From: a virus
DNA: 22,354 bases
Reading direction: 5' to 3' (one strand)
Virus record (IMG/VR): IMGVR_UViG_3300012920_000308
Span: 1 to 22,354 of that record
The notes beneath the pieces were generated by a model that saw nothing but the letters and a program-made list of their open reading frames with translations, did no database searches and had not been told where the DNA came from. A program made the translations under genes and the position numbers. This document shows, piece by piece, positions 15,564 to 22,354 of the stretch (position 1 is its first letter; each line of letters starts with the position of its first letter).

Positions 15564-15811
15564 GCTTCTTCTGCCGTGGTTTTTATGGTCTCTGTAGTTC
15601 CAATCAGACTTACATAATCAGATGGCACGTCAACCGACGGAACATTCAAATGTTGACGTATTGATGCTCCGATAGATTCCTTGGTTTTATTTTCGTCTAC
15701 AACTCCGTCAATGACAACGGCAGGGACTAAAATCCTCTGACCATCAAACGTGACCACATACTCAAGTGTCATGTCATCAAACGCTACGATTGTATAATTA
15801 ACAGTGCTCAT
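15560..15811 (-). CDS. Small protein of unknown function
   Basis: An 83-residue acidic protein (MSTVNYTIVAFDDMTLEYVV...). Two or three beta strands (4-11, 16-23, 26-35) are followed by a helix (44-57) and a Thr/Glu-rich tail. The ATG at 15811 is preferred over a GTG four codons upstream: the ATG overlaps the preceding stop as ATGA and GGGAAAAGAA lies just upstream. It overlaps the next gene by four bases. I do not recognise a family. A small structural or accessory role is all that context allows. Confidence 0.65.
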   Translation of the reverse strand: MSTVNYTIVAFDDMTLEYVVTFDGQRILVPAVVIDGVVDENKTKESIGASIRQHLNVPSVDVPSDYVSLIGTTETIKTTAEEA

Positions 15812-16512
15812 TTCTTTTCCCACATAGTTTCGCGATAAATACTAGGTCGGTTTTGACGCTTTTGACGCAAGAGGTCAAGGGCATCACATTCCTTTTGTGT
15901 CATCGCTCGTATATCAGCCTTTTTGCCTACACCTCTTTTGAAGGGTATCGCTTGAACGACAGGATAGCCTCGAGGGATAATTATGGTCGTCCCCGTTGGT
16001 TTTAGGAAGCTGGGGAAGTTAACAAACTCCAGATATTTATCTGTTTCAACAATCCCACTCATGGGCTCAAAATAATCATTAACCCTGTTAAGTGGGCTTA
16101 CAAAAAGAGTTGACCATCCGGGCGGAGTCTTCATGTGCCAATAGTTCATAATTTTTAGGGGTAGCTTGGGTAGAGAGGGGTGGCCTTTAATCTGGGTTAT
16201 TTTGTGGTCCTCTATGACTGAGTGGTCCCATGCTGTGTACCATTCCGCGCCACTTCCGTCTTCATTTATAATGACCTCTATTTCTGCTGGCGTTGTCAAT
16301 ATCCATCCACTCACCATAGCATCTAAAACTGGTGGACATCTTTTTACACTCCTAGTAGGCCAACGGGTTGGGTTTTCAGTTTCCTCATGCCCAAAATTTT
16401 TTAGCTTTTTGAACCAATCAGGAAGCATGGAGCGTGCTGGTACAGGCTCAGGAATAATGCCATGAAGTCTAGGGTAGGTTGTAAAAGTGACTTTAGGGTT
16501 TCCGAAAATCAT
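15808..16512 (-). CDS. DUF6065-like protein, unknown function
   Basis: A 234-residue protein starting MIFGNPKV at 16512. This start gives an ATGA overlap with the collagen-like gene; an upstream in-frame start at 16665 would add 51 Arg-rich residues encoded inside the collagen-like gene and is not credible. Family-like features are a Pro-rich N-terminus with LPDWFKKL (30-37), a CPPVLDAMVSGW core (59-70), a PPGWSTLFVSP segment near the middle, a VETDKYLEFVNFP motif and a C-terminal half with I-P-R-G-Y-P-V-V-Q-A-I-P-F-K-R. This order matches DUF6065 proteins of phages as I remember them. No function is known to me. Its steady place beside virion genes suggests a virion or adsorption-related role. 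Confidence 0.75.
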   Translation of the reverse strand: MIFGNPKVTFTTYPRLHGIIPEPVPARSMLPDWFKKLKNFGHEETENPTRWPTRSVKRCPPVLDAMVSGWILTTPAEIEVIINEDGSGAEWYTAWDHSVIEDHKITQIKGHPSLPKLPLKIMNYWHMKTPPGWSTLFVSPLNRVNDYFEPMSGIVETDKYLEFVNFPSFLKPTGTTIIIPRGYPVVQAIPFKRGVGKKADIRAMTQKECDALDLLRQKRQNRPSIYRETMWEKK

Positions 16513-18332
16513 TGTCTCTCGAACGTAATAGTCATCTCTGTGCCGGATGCCACCGTTAAGGCAATCGCCTGTTGTGCTTGCGTGATTCTTATAACTTGGT
16601 CGGCATAAGCAGTCGTCCCGCCTGCCCCTCCTGCCGCGCCAGCGCTTCCTGCTTTTCCAACCCAAGTAGACGGAGCCGCACTACCAGCATTACCTGACGT
16701 TGCACCCGAGCCTGCATTGCCCGGATTTCCTGCGGCACCAGCGTTTCCTGCGTTCCCTGCGGTTGCTCCTGACCCTGCTGTACCGGGGTTTCCGTTAGCT
16801 CCAGCGTTACCCGGGTTTCCGGGGTTACCTCCAGTTGCTCCGCTTCCGTTACTACCGCTGTTTCCATTACTTCCAGCCGAACCTGCGTTGCCTCCTGAAC
16901 CGCCACCACCGTTATTACCGCGACCACCACGACCACCAGTCCCGCCTCTGCCAACATTAGCCGCCCCATTTGACTGAAGCATTCCCAGACCACCTGCGCC
17001 GCCGTTACCAAATCCCGCCCTGTTTCCATCTGGGCTACCAATATTTCCGCTAGGGGCAGTAGCCGCAGTATTAATGCCTGCCGCGCCACCATTACCACCG
17101 CCGCCACGGGCTCCTGCTGAGCCCCCACCGCCGCCGTTGCCGTTACTGCCCGGATTACCAGAGTTACCCGGATTACCCGGATTACCCGCACCGCCTCCAT
17201 TACCTGCGGTGCCCGCACCGCCGTTGTTGCCAGAGTTCCCGGGGTTACCATCATTCCCAGCAGAGCCCCCGTTTCCGCCTGTACCGTTATTGCCAGAGTT
17301 TCCGGGGTTCCCGTCGTTTCCAGCAAGACCACCATTACCCGCAGTACCTCCGGGCCCGCCTACACCACCTGCTCCTCCCGCTCCACCAGCACCAGCCGCA
17401 CCGCCTGCAAAAGTGTGGTAACTACCAAAGAGGGAGCTTGCACCAGCAACCCCATCTGCACCCGGAGTCCCGTCTGCACCAGCGGCACCTTGGTTGCCTG
17501 CGGTTCCGCTATTTCCAGCGGCTCCGTTTGTGCCGGGGTTCCCACTGCCTGCACCAGTACCGTCTGCGCCGGGATTACCTGCTGAACCAGAGTTGCCGGG
17601 ATTGCCACCCGTTGCCCCACTGCCGGAGCTACCATTGCTACCGGAGGAACCACTGGCTCCGGGGTTTCCGGGATTGCCACCGCTACCACTGTTTGCCCCA
17701 CTACCGCCAGCACCAGTATTGCCCGAGTTACCATTAGTGCCTATACCACCTGCGCCTCCCGCAGTATTGGGCGAGTTCAGCGTCCCGCCCGAACCACCGG
17801 AGCCGCCTCCTCCACCCGGACCGGGGGACGCATTGCCCGGAGTACCAGCCACACCCGGACCCGCTTTGAACTTTAATCCGCCTCCGCCGCCTCCGCCGCC
17901 TCCGCCATTGCCAGCGTTGCCTGAGTTTCCTGTTGCGCCCGGGTTCCCTGCGTTTCCTTTAGGACCACCATTTCCAGCGTTTCCGTTACTGCCTGAGTTG
18001 CCGGGGTTACCCGGGTTGCCCGGGTTCCCTGCGGAACCACCGTTTCCACCATTACCGTTTGTGCCGTCATTACCGGGGGCTCCACTATTGCCTGCCGCAC
18101 CACCGTTGCCTGCCGCACCGTTCGTCCCATCATTACCGGGATTGCCCGCGTTTCCTTGACTGCCTTCTGCTCCAGCATTGCCGGGTGAGCCGCCAGTGCC
18201 ATTCAAACCCTTACCTCGAACAGTAACCACAGAAATACCCGGCGGGACGTTGAACGTCCCGTCCGCTGTAAAAGTCTGGCTACCCCCGGGGAACAGGGGG
18301 TCCGCTCTTAGTGAGACCCCAAGTAATGGCAT
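16509..18332 (-). CDS. Collagen-like, glycine-rich adhesin-type virion protein
   Basis: A 607-residue protein with an N-terminal domain (14-41, PGGSQTFTADGTFNVPPGIS, then VVTVRG) of the type that starts many Gly-rich phage tail proteins. Residues 42-150 are about 36 Gly-X-Y triplets in one phase; 332-403 are 24 more without a break, with a 21-residue direct repeat (338-349 again at 359-370). In these blocks Pro is at Y (residues 50, 65, 86, 104, 107, 110, 131; 343, 364, 385, 388, 394) and only once at X. Other parts are poly-Gly runs (144-152) and short beta breaks. A beta-rich C-terminus (575-607) could trimerise it. It may form a collagen triple helix or a polyglycine-II sheaf as in phage S16 adhesin. 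It starts in a TAATG overlap. Confidence 0.88.
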   Translation of the reverse strand: MPLLGVSLRADPLFPGGSQTFTADGTFNVPPGISVVTVRGKGLNGTGGSPGNAGAEGSQGNAGNPGNDGTNGAAGNGGAAGNSGAPGNDGTNGNGGNGGSAGNPGNPGNPGNSGSNGNAGNGGPKGNAGNPGATGNSGNAGNGGGGGGGGGGLKFKAGPGVAGTPGNASPGPGGGGGSGGSGGTLNSPNTAGGAGGIGTNGNSGNTGAGGSGANSGSGGNPGNPGASGSSGSNGSSGSGATGGNPGNSGSAGNPGADGTGAGSGNPGTNGAAGNSGTAGNQGAAGADGTPGADGVAGASSLFGSYHTFAGGAAGAGGAGGAGGVGGPGGTAGNGGLAGNDGNPGNSGNNGTGGNGGSAGNDGNPGNSGNNGGAGTAGNGGGAGNPGNPGNSGNPGSNGNGGGGGSAGARGGGGNGGAAGINTAATAPSGNIGSPDGNRAGFGNGGAGGLGMLQSNGAANVGRGGTGGRGGRGNNGGGGSGGNAGSAGSNGNSGSNGSGATGGNPGNPGNAGANGNPGTAGSGATAGNAGNAGAAGNPGNAGSGATSGNAGSAAPSTWVGKAGSAGAAGGAGGTTAYADQVIRITQAQQAIALTVASGTEMTITFERQ

Positions 18333-18658
18333 TAGGACACCTGTTGAGCTAGTTTTACAAAATCATCTGGTAAATTTTTGACGTCTGTAACGTAATGACG
18401 GTGTGCGTATCTGTCGGACTTATCATCCGCTTCCCACAGCACCCTGTCATAAACAAGAACAGGAGTGTCAGAAAAAACAATGTTATTACCTTCTTCATCT
18501 TCGAACCATGTAGACAAAGCCGCCAAAGTCTCTGTCGGGTCTGTATAATCTAAATTGGTATATGCAATTCCCTTCGCGTCCAACCACTGCCTAATTGTGG
18601 CGCACGCGGCTTGGCCCGGCTTTGCATACAAGTGAATTTCATCGTAACGAATAGTCAT
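18332..18658 (-). CDS. Glutaredoxin-fold protein with QxxC active site
   Basis: A 108-residue protein with the glutaredoxin pattern: strand HLYAK (9-13), active-site loop PGQAAC (14-19), helix ATIRQWLDAKGI, strand TNLDY (34-38), then S-D-T-P-V-L-V-Y (63-70), where T65-P66 is the cis-proline motif. Typical glutaredoxins have C-P-Y-C at the loop. Here the first, nucleophilic cysteine is Gln16 and only the second, Cys19, remains. Ordinary disulphide reduction by the two-cysteine route is therefore unlikely; a binding, structural or unusual monothiol role is possible. It lies between the long fibre (gap two bases) and the collagen-like gene (TAATG overlap). The fold is a fairly confident call, the activity is not. 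Confidence 0.7.
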   Translation of the reverse strand: MTIRYDEIHLYAKPGQAACATIRQWLDAKGIAYTNLDYTDPTETLAALSTWFEDEEGNNIVFSDTPVLVYDRVLWEADDKSDRYAHRHYVTDVKNLPDDFVKLAQQVS

Positions 18659-18660
18659 CT

Positions 18661-20679
18661 CTAAGCCTCGTAAAAAGATAGTGATACGTATATCGTGGTC
18701 GAGCCCTTAACCAAGAGCGCCGTATATATGGTCTCTTTGTTGGCGGCAGTTTGCACCGCAGGTTGTGTGCTCGAACTGTTGTACTTGATAGTGAAGCCTG
18801 TTGGAGCGACAAGGTTAAATGCCCTACCACCTGTGCCATCCTGCTTCACGAAAATAGTCACTGTACGCGCTGTGCCTGCTGGTAATTCATCTGTATCAGG
18901 TAGCGTAACATTAGTAGTCCCCGTCAGCGTGTAGCTAACATTGTTGGTTGCGTCTGGAATAGTAACGTCACCAGAGACGTTTGTGTTTGACGCCATAACC
19001 TCTTGGAAGTTTTCAAGCGTTACGTCTGTTACCTTATTGTTGTCAAAGTCTACATCTCCAGACATCGTGCCGCCACCCAAAGGCAACTTGGCGGCAATCG
19101 CATTGGTTGTTGTGCTGGCAAAATTGGCGTCGTCACCAAGAGCGGCGGCTAACTCGTCGAGGGTATCTAGTGCCGCAGGTGCGCTGGATACAAGGTTGGC
19201 AACCTCTGTGTCTACGTAACCTTTGGTAGCGGCATGACCTGTAGCTGTCGGAGTGGCGACTGTAATATTGTTTGTTGTTGTCGCGCCCACGTCAGTCAGA
19301 GCTTGGAGTGTAAAGTTTGTTGGCGTGTATGAGGAGCCGACAAACATAGGAACTTGGTTTGCTGACGGCGCAGTTGCCGCTACGTTTGCCAAGTCCTGTA
19401 GGTTTATGCTGGAAAAAGCCGCAGACGTGACCCAAGCGCTACCATTGTACACCTTGAGTTGGTCATTTGTTGTGTCATACCAGAGGTCGCCCTCCCCAAT
19501 ATTGCCGCCTGTAGGAGCATTTGCGCTAATGAAGTAAGTATCAGCAAAGCTGTTTACGTCTGCGATATTAGTACTGACGTTGTTGATTGCAGTAAGCGCG
19601 CCGTTTACAGCGTTGATGGCTGTTACCGCACCAGCTACAGCAGTGACGTTAGCGTCAATACCAGCAACAGTGGTGACGTCTGAGTCTACAGCCGCAACCT
19701 TGTTGACGTTCGTAGCGTTTGCATTGACCGCATTAATTGCAGTGAGCGCACCAGCTACGTTATTTACATTAGTTATGGAGCCTGCAACCGAGCCAATCGT
19801 GTCTGAACCCGCTAAGTCTGTGGCGACAGTTCCTATGTCTGTGGCGTCTGTGGCAACGGCGCTAACACTAGTCGAAATACCTGCAACTGTATTTACATTG
19901 GAGATGTTTGTTGCAACTGTGCCAATGTCTGTCGCATCACCAGCCACCGCGTTTACATTAGCAATGTTTACGGCTACATCATTTACGCCAGAAATATTTG
20001 CGCCGACGTTGTTTACATTAGTAATCGCACCAGCAACGGCATTGATGTTTGCTATACCAGCGGCGACTGTCGTAACAGGAGCGTTGGTGGCGTAATACTT
20101 GGCTGAGAAATCACCTGAATTACCTACAGACCCAGACGTCTTAGTTGCCCAATCCTTTGCTGAACCGCTAGTAGTGTCCACACCCGTACCGCCAATAGCC
20201 CAAGCCTTAGCTGAGTATTCACTGCCTGTAATCGCGCCGTCTACTTTGTTGGCGTAGTCAGCAACCAAAGAGCCATTAATAATCTTCTGGAATTTTGTCA
20301 GGTCTGGCGTCGCGTTGCTCGATGTGTGGGCCGCAGTGCAGACGAAGGTGTCTTGGTTCAGGGTTACAATATCCAACACTTTATAGGCTGTAGACGTTGC
20401 GTATGTGCCACGGGCGTTGAATATCTCTACACCAGTTTCTACAAAAGCGTTGCTCGTCCCAACGCGGACCTCTAGCTTGTTGTTGTCTGCGGCATCTACT
20501 TGGAATGTAAAAATAGTCGGGTCAAACAGACCATCACTGCTTTTAAAGATGTCGCCTAGCAATGCACTGAGTTGGCGTCCGCCAATCTCTGCGTTTTCCA
20601 TGTAGGTGTCTAGGATATGCTCTCCAGTGTTTGCAGATACAAACCGAAGCTGTTCACCTGTGGGACGTGTAATAGCCAT
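18661..20679 (-). CDS. Long tail fibre protein with N-x-V-A repeats
   Basis: A 672-residue modular fibre. Residues 1-75 match the N-terminal module of the fibre at 6526-8073 (AE-I/L-G-x-x-x-L-x-x-LL-x-x-IF). Residues 91-121 (GTYATSTAYKVLDIVTLNQD) resemble a carbohydrate-binding-type module. SAKAWA and SAKDWA (156-178) are fibre repeats. Residues 203-380 hold many short repeats with N-V-N-x-V-A and D-I-G-T-V-A units, probably a trimeric shaft. GDLWYDTTNDQLKVYNGSAW (398-417) is a common phage motif. A helical segment D-T-L-D-E-L-A-A-A-L-G-D-D (505-517) leads to LGGGTMSGDVDF (534-545), then a beta-rich tip. It starts in a TAATG overlap. Placement before the scaffold is unusual for a fibre. Confidence 0.88.
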   Translation of the reverse strand: MAITRPTGEQLRFVSANTGEHILDTYMENAEIGGRQLSALLGDIFKSSDGLFDPTIFTFQVDAADNNKLEVRVGTSNAFVETGVEIFNARGTYATSTAYKVLDIVTLNQDTFVCTAAHTSSNATPDLTKFQKIINGSLVADYANKVDGAITGSEYSAKAWAIGGTGVDTTSGSAKDWATKTSGSVGNSGDFSAKYYATNAPVTTVAAGIANINAVAGAITNVNNVGANISGVNDVAVNIANVNAVAGDATDIGTVATNISNVNTVAGISTSVSAVATDATDIGTVATDLAGSDTIGSVAGSITNVNNVAGALTAINAVNANATNVNKVAAVDSDVTTVAGIDANVTAVAGAVTAINAVNGALTAINNVSTNIADVNSFADTYFISANAPTGGNIGEGDLWYDTTNDQLKVYNGSAWVTSAAFSSINLQDLANVAATAPSANQVPMFVGSSYTPTNFTLQALTDVGATTTNNITVATPTATGHAATKGYVDTEVANLVSSAPAALDTLDELAAALGDDANFASTTTNAIAAKLPLGGGTMSGDVDFDNNKVTDVTLENFQEVMASNTNVSGDVTIPDATNNVSYTLTGTTNVTLPDTDELPAGTARTVTIFVKQDGTGGRAFNLVAPTGFTIKYNSSSTQPAVQTAANKETIYTALLVKGSTTIYVSLSFYEA

Positions 20680-20888
20680 TATAATCTACCTTTCAGGTTC
20701 GCGACCTCAATCTCTAACTCTCGTACTCGAGACTGGAGTTGCGCTACTAGCTGGGCGTTTTGCACACCCCAGTCATGTTGGTTGCGGTTAACCTGCTCAA
20801 AGACAGCGCGTACGTAGTCAACGACAACCGTTGATACGTCCTTCTCCATAGCCTGAGCTCGTGAGTTTATGGTTTCGTTAGTTGACAT
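20679..20888 (-). CDS. Small coiled-coil protein of unknown function
   Basis: A 69-residue protein. The ATG at 20888 is preferred because AGAGG lies eight bases upstream; a GTG three codons earlier lacks such a site. The C-terminal third (about 45-69) is a clear short coiled coil: QLVAQLQSRVRELEIEVANL with hydrophobic residues at heptad spacing. The gene overlaps the end of the portal gene by 11 bases and the fibre start as TAATG. A fibre chaperone or minor head protein is possible from context alone. No family is recognised. Confidence 0.65.
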   Translation of the reverse strand: MSTNETINSRAQAMEKDVSTVVVDYVRAVFEQVNRNQHDWGVQNAQLVAQLQSRVRELEIEVANLKGRL

Positions 20889-22354
20889 TTGCGCCACCTC
20901 TCATTGGAATAAGATTTCCTGCCTCTACTTCCCGAGCTATTTGTTCCTGAGGTTGTACAGATGCACCACGCATTTTTTCCATAAGAGCAAGCTGTTGGCT
21001 CGGGGACGCACCTTGCTGTCTCTCTTCGTCAGAGATACGGAACTGGTCTAGGTCGGATATACCAAGTGCGCGGATAGCCTCTTCCGCAATCTTGCCAACC
21101 TTGTATTCCATATTGAGCCCGGTCTGAGACATGATTTGAATCATATTCATCCACGTCTCCGCATTGCGCGTAGGCTCGACTGGTAAGGTGCCGTCGATAA
21201 CAAGATAATCAATTTTGCCTTGCAGGTCGCCCGCACCGTAGTCGATATATCCATCCTGCACCAAGTCAGCCAACTGAGACGGCATAGCGTCTTGGTCAAT
21301 TTTGATAGACCCATCTATATCAATGGCGTCTTGGATGTTCGCGGTCATCATTCTTACCATCGGTCTAATCGTTGTGGCAGAAATGACACGGCTCAAAACA
21401 CCAAGACGTTGCGAGCCTAACTGGGTTAGGCGAGCAATCTCTGTTGCAGTGCGGACGTCAGGTGTCGGCATACCCTGCTGTGCGTCACTGGCTGAAGACA
21501 CACGCTGTTTAAGCTCCGACATGGCCTGAATATCATTCCAGTGCCCACGGGTGACGTCGGGAACCTGTGCAATAAACACACCATCCCCGGGCTTCGTCCC
21601 GGGCATGGTTCTTACAACCCCCCACGGATTACGGTCAATCAAATCAGGAACCATAACCTGCGTTGGGTCTACGAAGATAAGATTGTTAAGTGCGGCTTGG
21701 ACGTTGTCGATACGGCTACGTAGCAACCAAGTAGCAATGTCGTGCATTGGAAGCATTAGGTCATATAGGGACTGACCCCAAGTCTTGTGGCTATCATTGT
21801 AAAGACCACCTATTACAACAGGGAACTGCTGACCATAGGGGTTTAACTGCATACGAATACAAATCTGCTCGTCTAGGATAGTGATTACCATCCATATTTG
21901 TTCAATGGACGGGATGCCTATCTCATATCCAGCAAAACGAACCCAGCACTCGTCAGTCACACGTGCATCACCAAGAGTAAAATATGCGTGGTCCATTCTC
22001 TCCCGTTGGTTTGGAGACGCAGGGTCTATGTTCAATCCACGGCCTTCCTCTTTGTACCAACGGTGAGCGTTCCAAGAATTACGAGGTGGTGCTGTTCTGT
22101 GTCGTAAACTGGTGTGTTTTTTTAGTTTCGGATATAGACCCGTAGACATCAGCGTGTTGTAGCTGACGTAGTCAGTAAAAACGACGTACTGCCAACGCTC
22201 CCAGTCACCCCAACTAACCCGAGGGTCTGGGAACACTCTGCGAGGGTCGAAGTTCACTATCTGGTTCTGGTTAGTTTTCGGGTCCCAAATAATCTTTGTC
22301 GGAGCAAAACCATAACGGATGCTGTCCAGAAGCAGTTGGGCAAGACGTGCCTCG
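20878..22354 (-). CDS. Portal protein (5' end outside the window)
   Basis: The frame is open to the right edge, so about 491 C-terminal residues are seen; a GTG at 22257 is internal, not the start. The upstream part reads ...LLLDSIRYGFAPTKIIWDPK then NQNQIVNFDPRRVFPDPRVS, typical of a portal clip/wing region. Further on are V-D-P-T-Q-V, a D-R-N-P-W-G-V segment, and a P-T-P-D-V-R-T-A-T-E-I helix ahead of R-L-G-V-L-S-R-V and I-R-P-M-V-R-M-M. The helix with ATE-I and the following long helix are characteristic of portal stem/crown regions. Portal forms the 12-fold DNA channel at one capsid vertex. It is the first gene of the virion block, as expected, and overlaps the small coiled-coil gene by 11 bases. 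Confidence 0.8.
   Translation of the reverse strand, partial: EARLAQLLLDSIRYGFAPTKIIWDPKTNQNQIVNFDPRRVFPDPRVSWGDWERWQYVVFTDYVSYNTLMSTGLYPKLKKHTSLRHRTAPPRNSWNAHRWYKEEGRGLNIDPASPNQRERMDHAYFTLGDARVTDECWVRFAGYEIGIPSIEQIWMVITILDEQICIRMQLNPYGQQFPVVIGGLYNDSHKTWGQSLYDLMLPMHDIATWLLRSRIDNVQAALNNLIFVDPTQVMVPDLIDRNPWGVVRTMPGTKPGDGVFIAQVPDVTRGHWNDIQAMSELKQRVSSASDAQQGMPTPDVRTATEIARLTQLGSQRLGVLSRVISATTIRPMVRMMTANIQDAIDIDGSIKIDQDAMPSQLADLVQDGYIDYGAGDLQGKIDYLVIDGTLPVEPTRNAETWMNMIQIMSQTGLNMEYKVGKIAEEAIRALGISDLDQFRISDEERQQGASPSQQLALMEKMRGASVQPQEQIAREVEAGNLIPMRGGANVN

Noticed and set aside
16513-16665. A 51-residue Arg-rich N-terminal extension of the DUF6065-like protein
   Set aside because: It lies wholly within the collagen-like coding sequence. 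The start at 16512 gives an ATGA overlap and matches the expected N-terminus.
16589-17335. A 248-codon minus-strand frame inside the collagen-like gene in another phase
   Set aside because: It is a by-product of the repetitive, GC-rich coding sequence. The Gly-X-Y frame has the sensible start, domain ends and TAATG/ATGA junctions.
17494-18159. A 221-codon plus-strand frame rich in Pro, Leu and Ala, antisense to the collagen-like gene
   Set aside because: It is the mirror of Gly codons (GGN read as NCC) in the repeat gene, which excludes stop codons. It has no ribosome-binding site or family resemblance.
19580-20095. A 171-codon plus-strand frame of Thr/Ala/Val repeats antisense to the long fibre
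   Set aside because: It mirrors the N-V-N-x-V-A repeats of the fibre; no initiation signal or independent support.
22255-22257. GTG as the start of the portal gene
   Set aside because: The same frame continues to the window edge with portal-like sequence (GFAPTKIIWDPK), so the real start is outside the window.
1-22354. tRNA genes, CRISPR arrays, insertion sequences or attachment sites
   Set aside because: None seen. The only non-coding stretches are short and are accounted for by terminators and leaders.

Overview
The window is a late-gene (virion assembly) block of a tailed bacteriophage. Every gene I can support lies on the minus strand, so the biological order runs from right to left. 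It starts inside the portal gene at 22354 and ends inside an unidentified large gene at position 1. Portal, scaffold, an SU10-type major capsid protein, a short head-tail connector and a tail-nozzle-like protein are present. There is no tape-measure or tail-tube gene, and three long helix-rich proteins lie downstream of the tail genes. This layout fits a short-tailed (podovirus-like) virus that ejects internal proteins. The repeat-rich fibres, the 2-oxoglutarate oxygenase and the DUF6065-, DUF6127- and GNAT-like genes are typical of marine phages, most likely infecting a marine alphaproteobacterium. The host is an inference and cannot be proved from this window.

Layout in order of transcription. 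22354-20878 is the portal (5' end outside the window), followed by a short coiled-coil protein. 20679-13128 is a large module inserted between portal and scaffold. It holds a long tail fibre, a glutaredoxin-like protein whose first catalytic cysteine is replaced, a 607-residue collagen-like Gly-X-Y protein, a DUF6065-like protein, two unknown proteins, a prolyl 4-hydroxylase-like oxygenase, a small membrane protein (holin candidate), a CPFAKK-motif protein with an overlapping 36-residue very basic gene in another frame, and a further unknown protein. 13127-11820 is another unknown and the scaffold. 11637-10465 is the major capsid gene, isolated by a strong terminator hairpin on each side. 10384-8075 is a small lysine-rich protein, a connector and a tail-nozzle candidate. 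8073-6092 is a second fibre and a GNAT acetyltransferase. 6099-1 holds three large coiled-coil or helical proteins, probably internal virion proteins, and the start of a fourth gene.

The genes are packed almost without gaps. Most junctions are TAATG or ATGA overlaps or gaps of 0-2 bases, so translation is probably coupled along one or two long transcripts. The only larger untranslated stretches are the two terminator regions around the capsid gene, a 71-base gap at 360-430 and a 38-base gap at 14300-14337.

The most interesting points are: (1) a collagen-like virion protein with proline almost only at the Y position, in the same operon as a prolyl 4-hydroxylase with all catalytic residues intact; (2) the overlapping basic mini-gene with its own strong Shine-Dalgarno sequence and a TAATG junction to the next gene; (3) the QAAC glutaredoxin-fold protein; (4) the isolated capsid gene.
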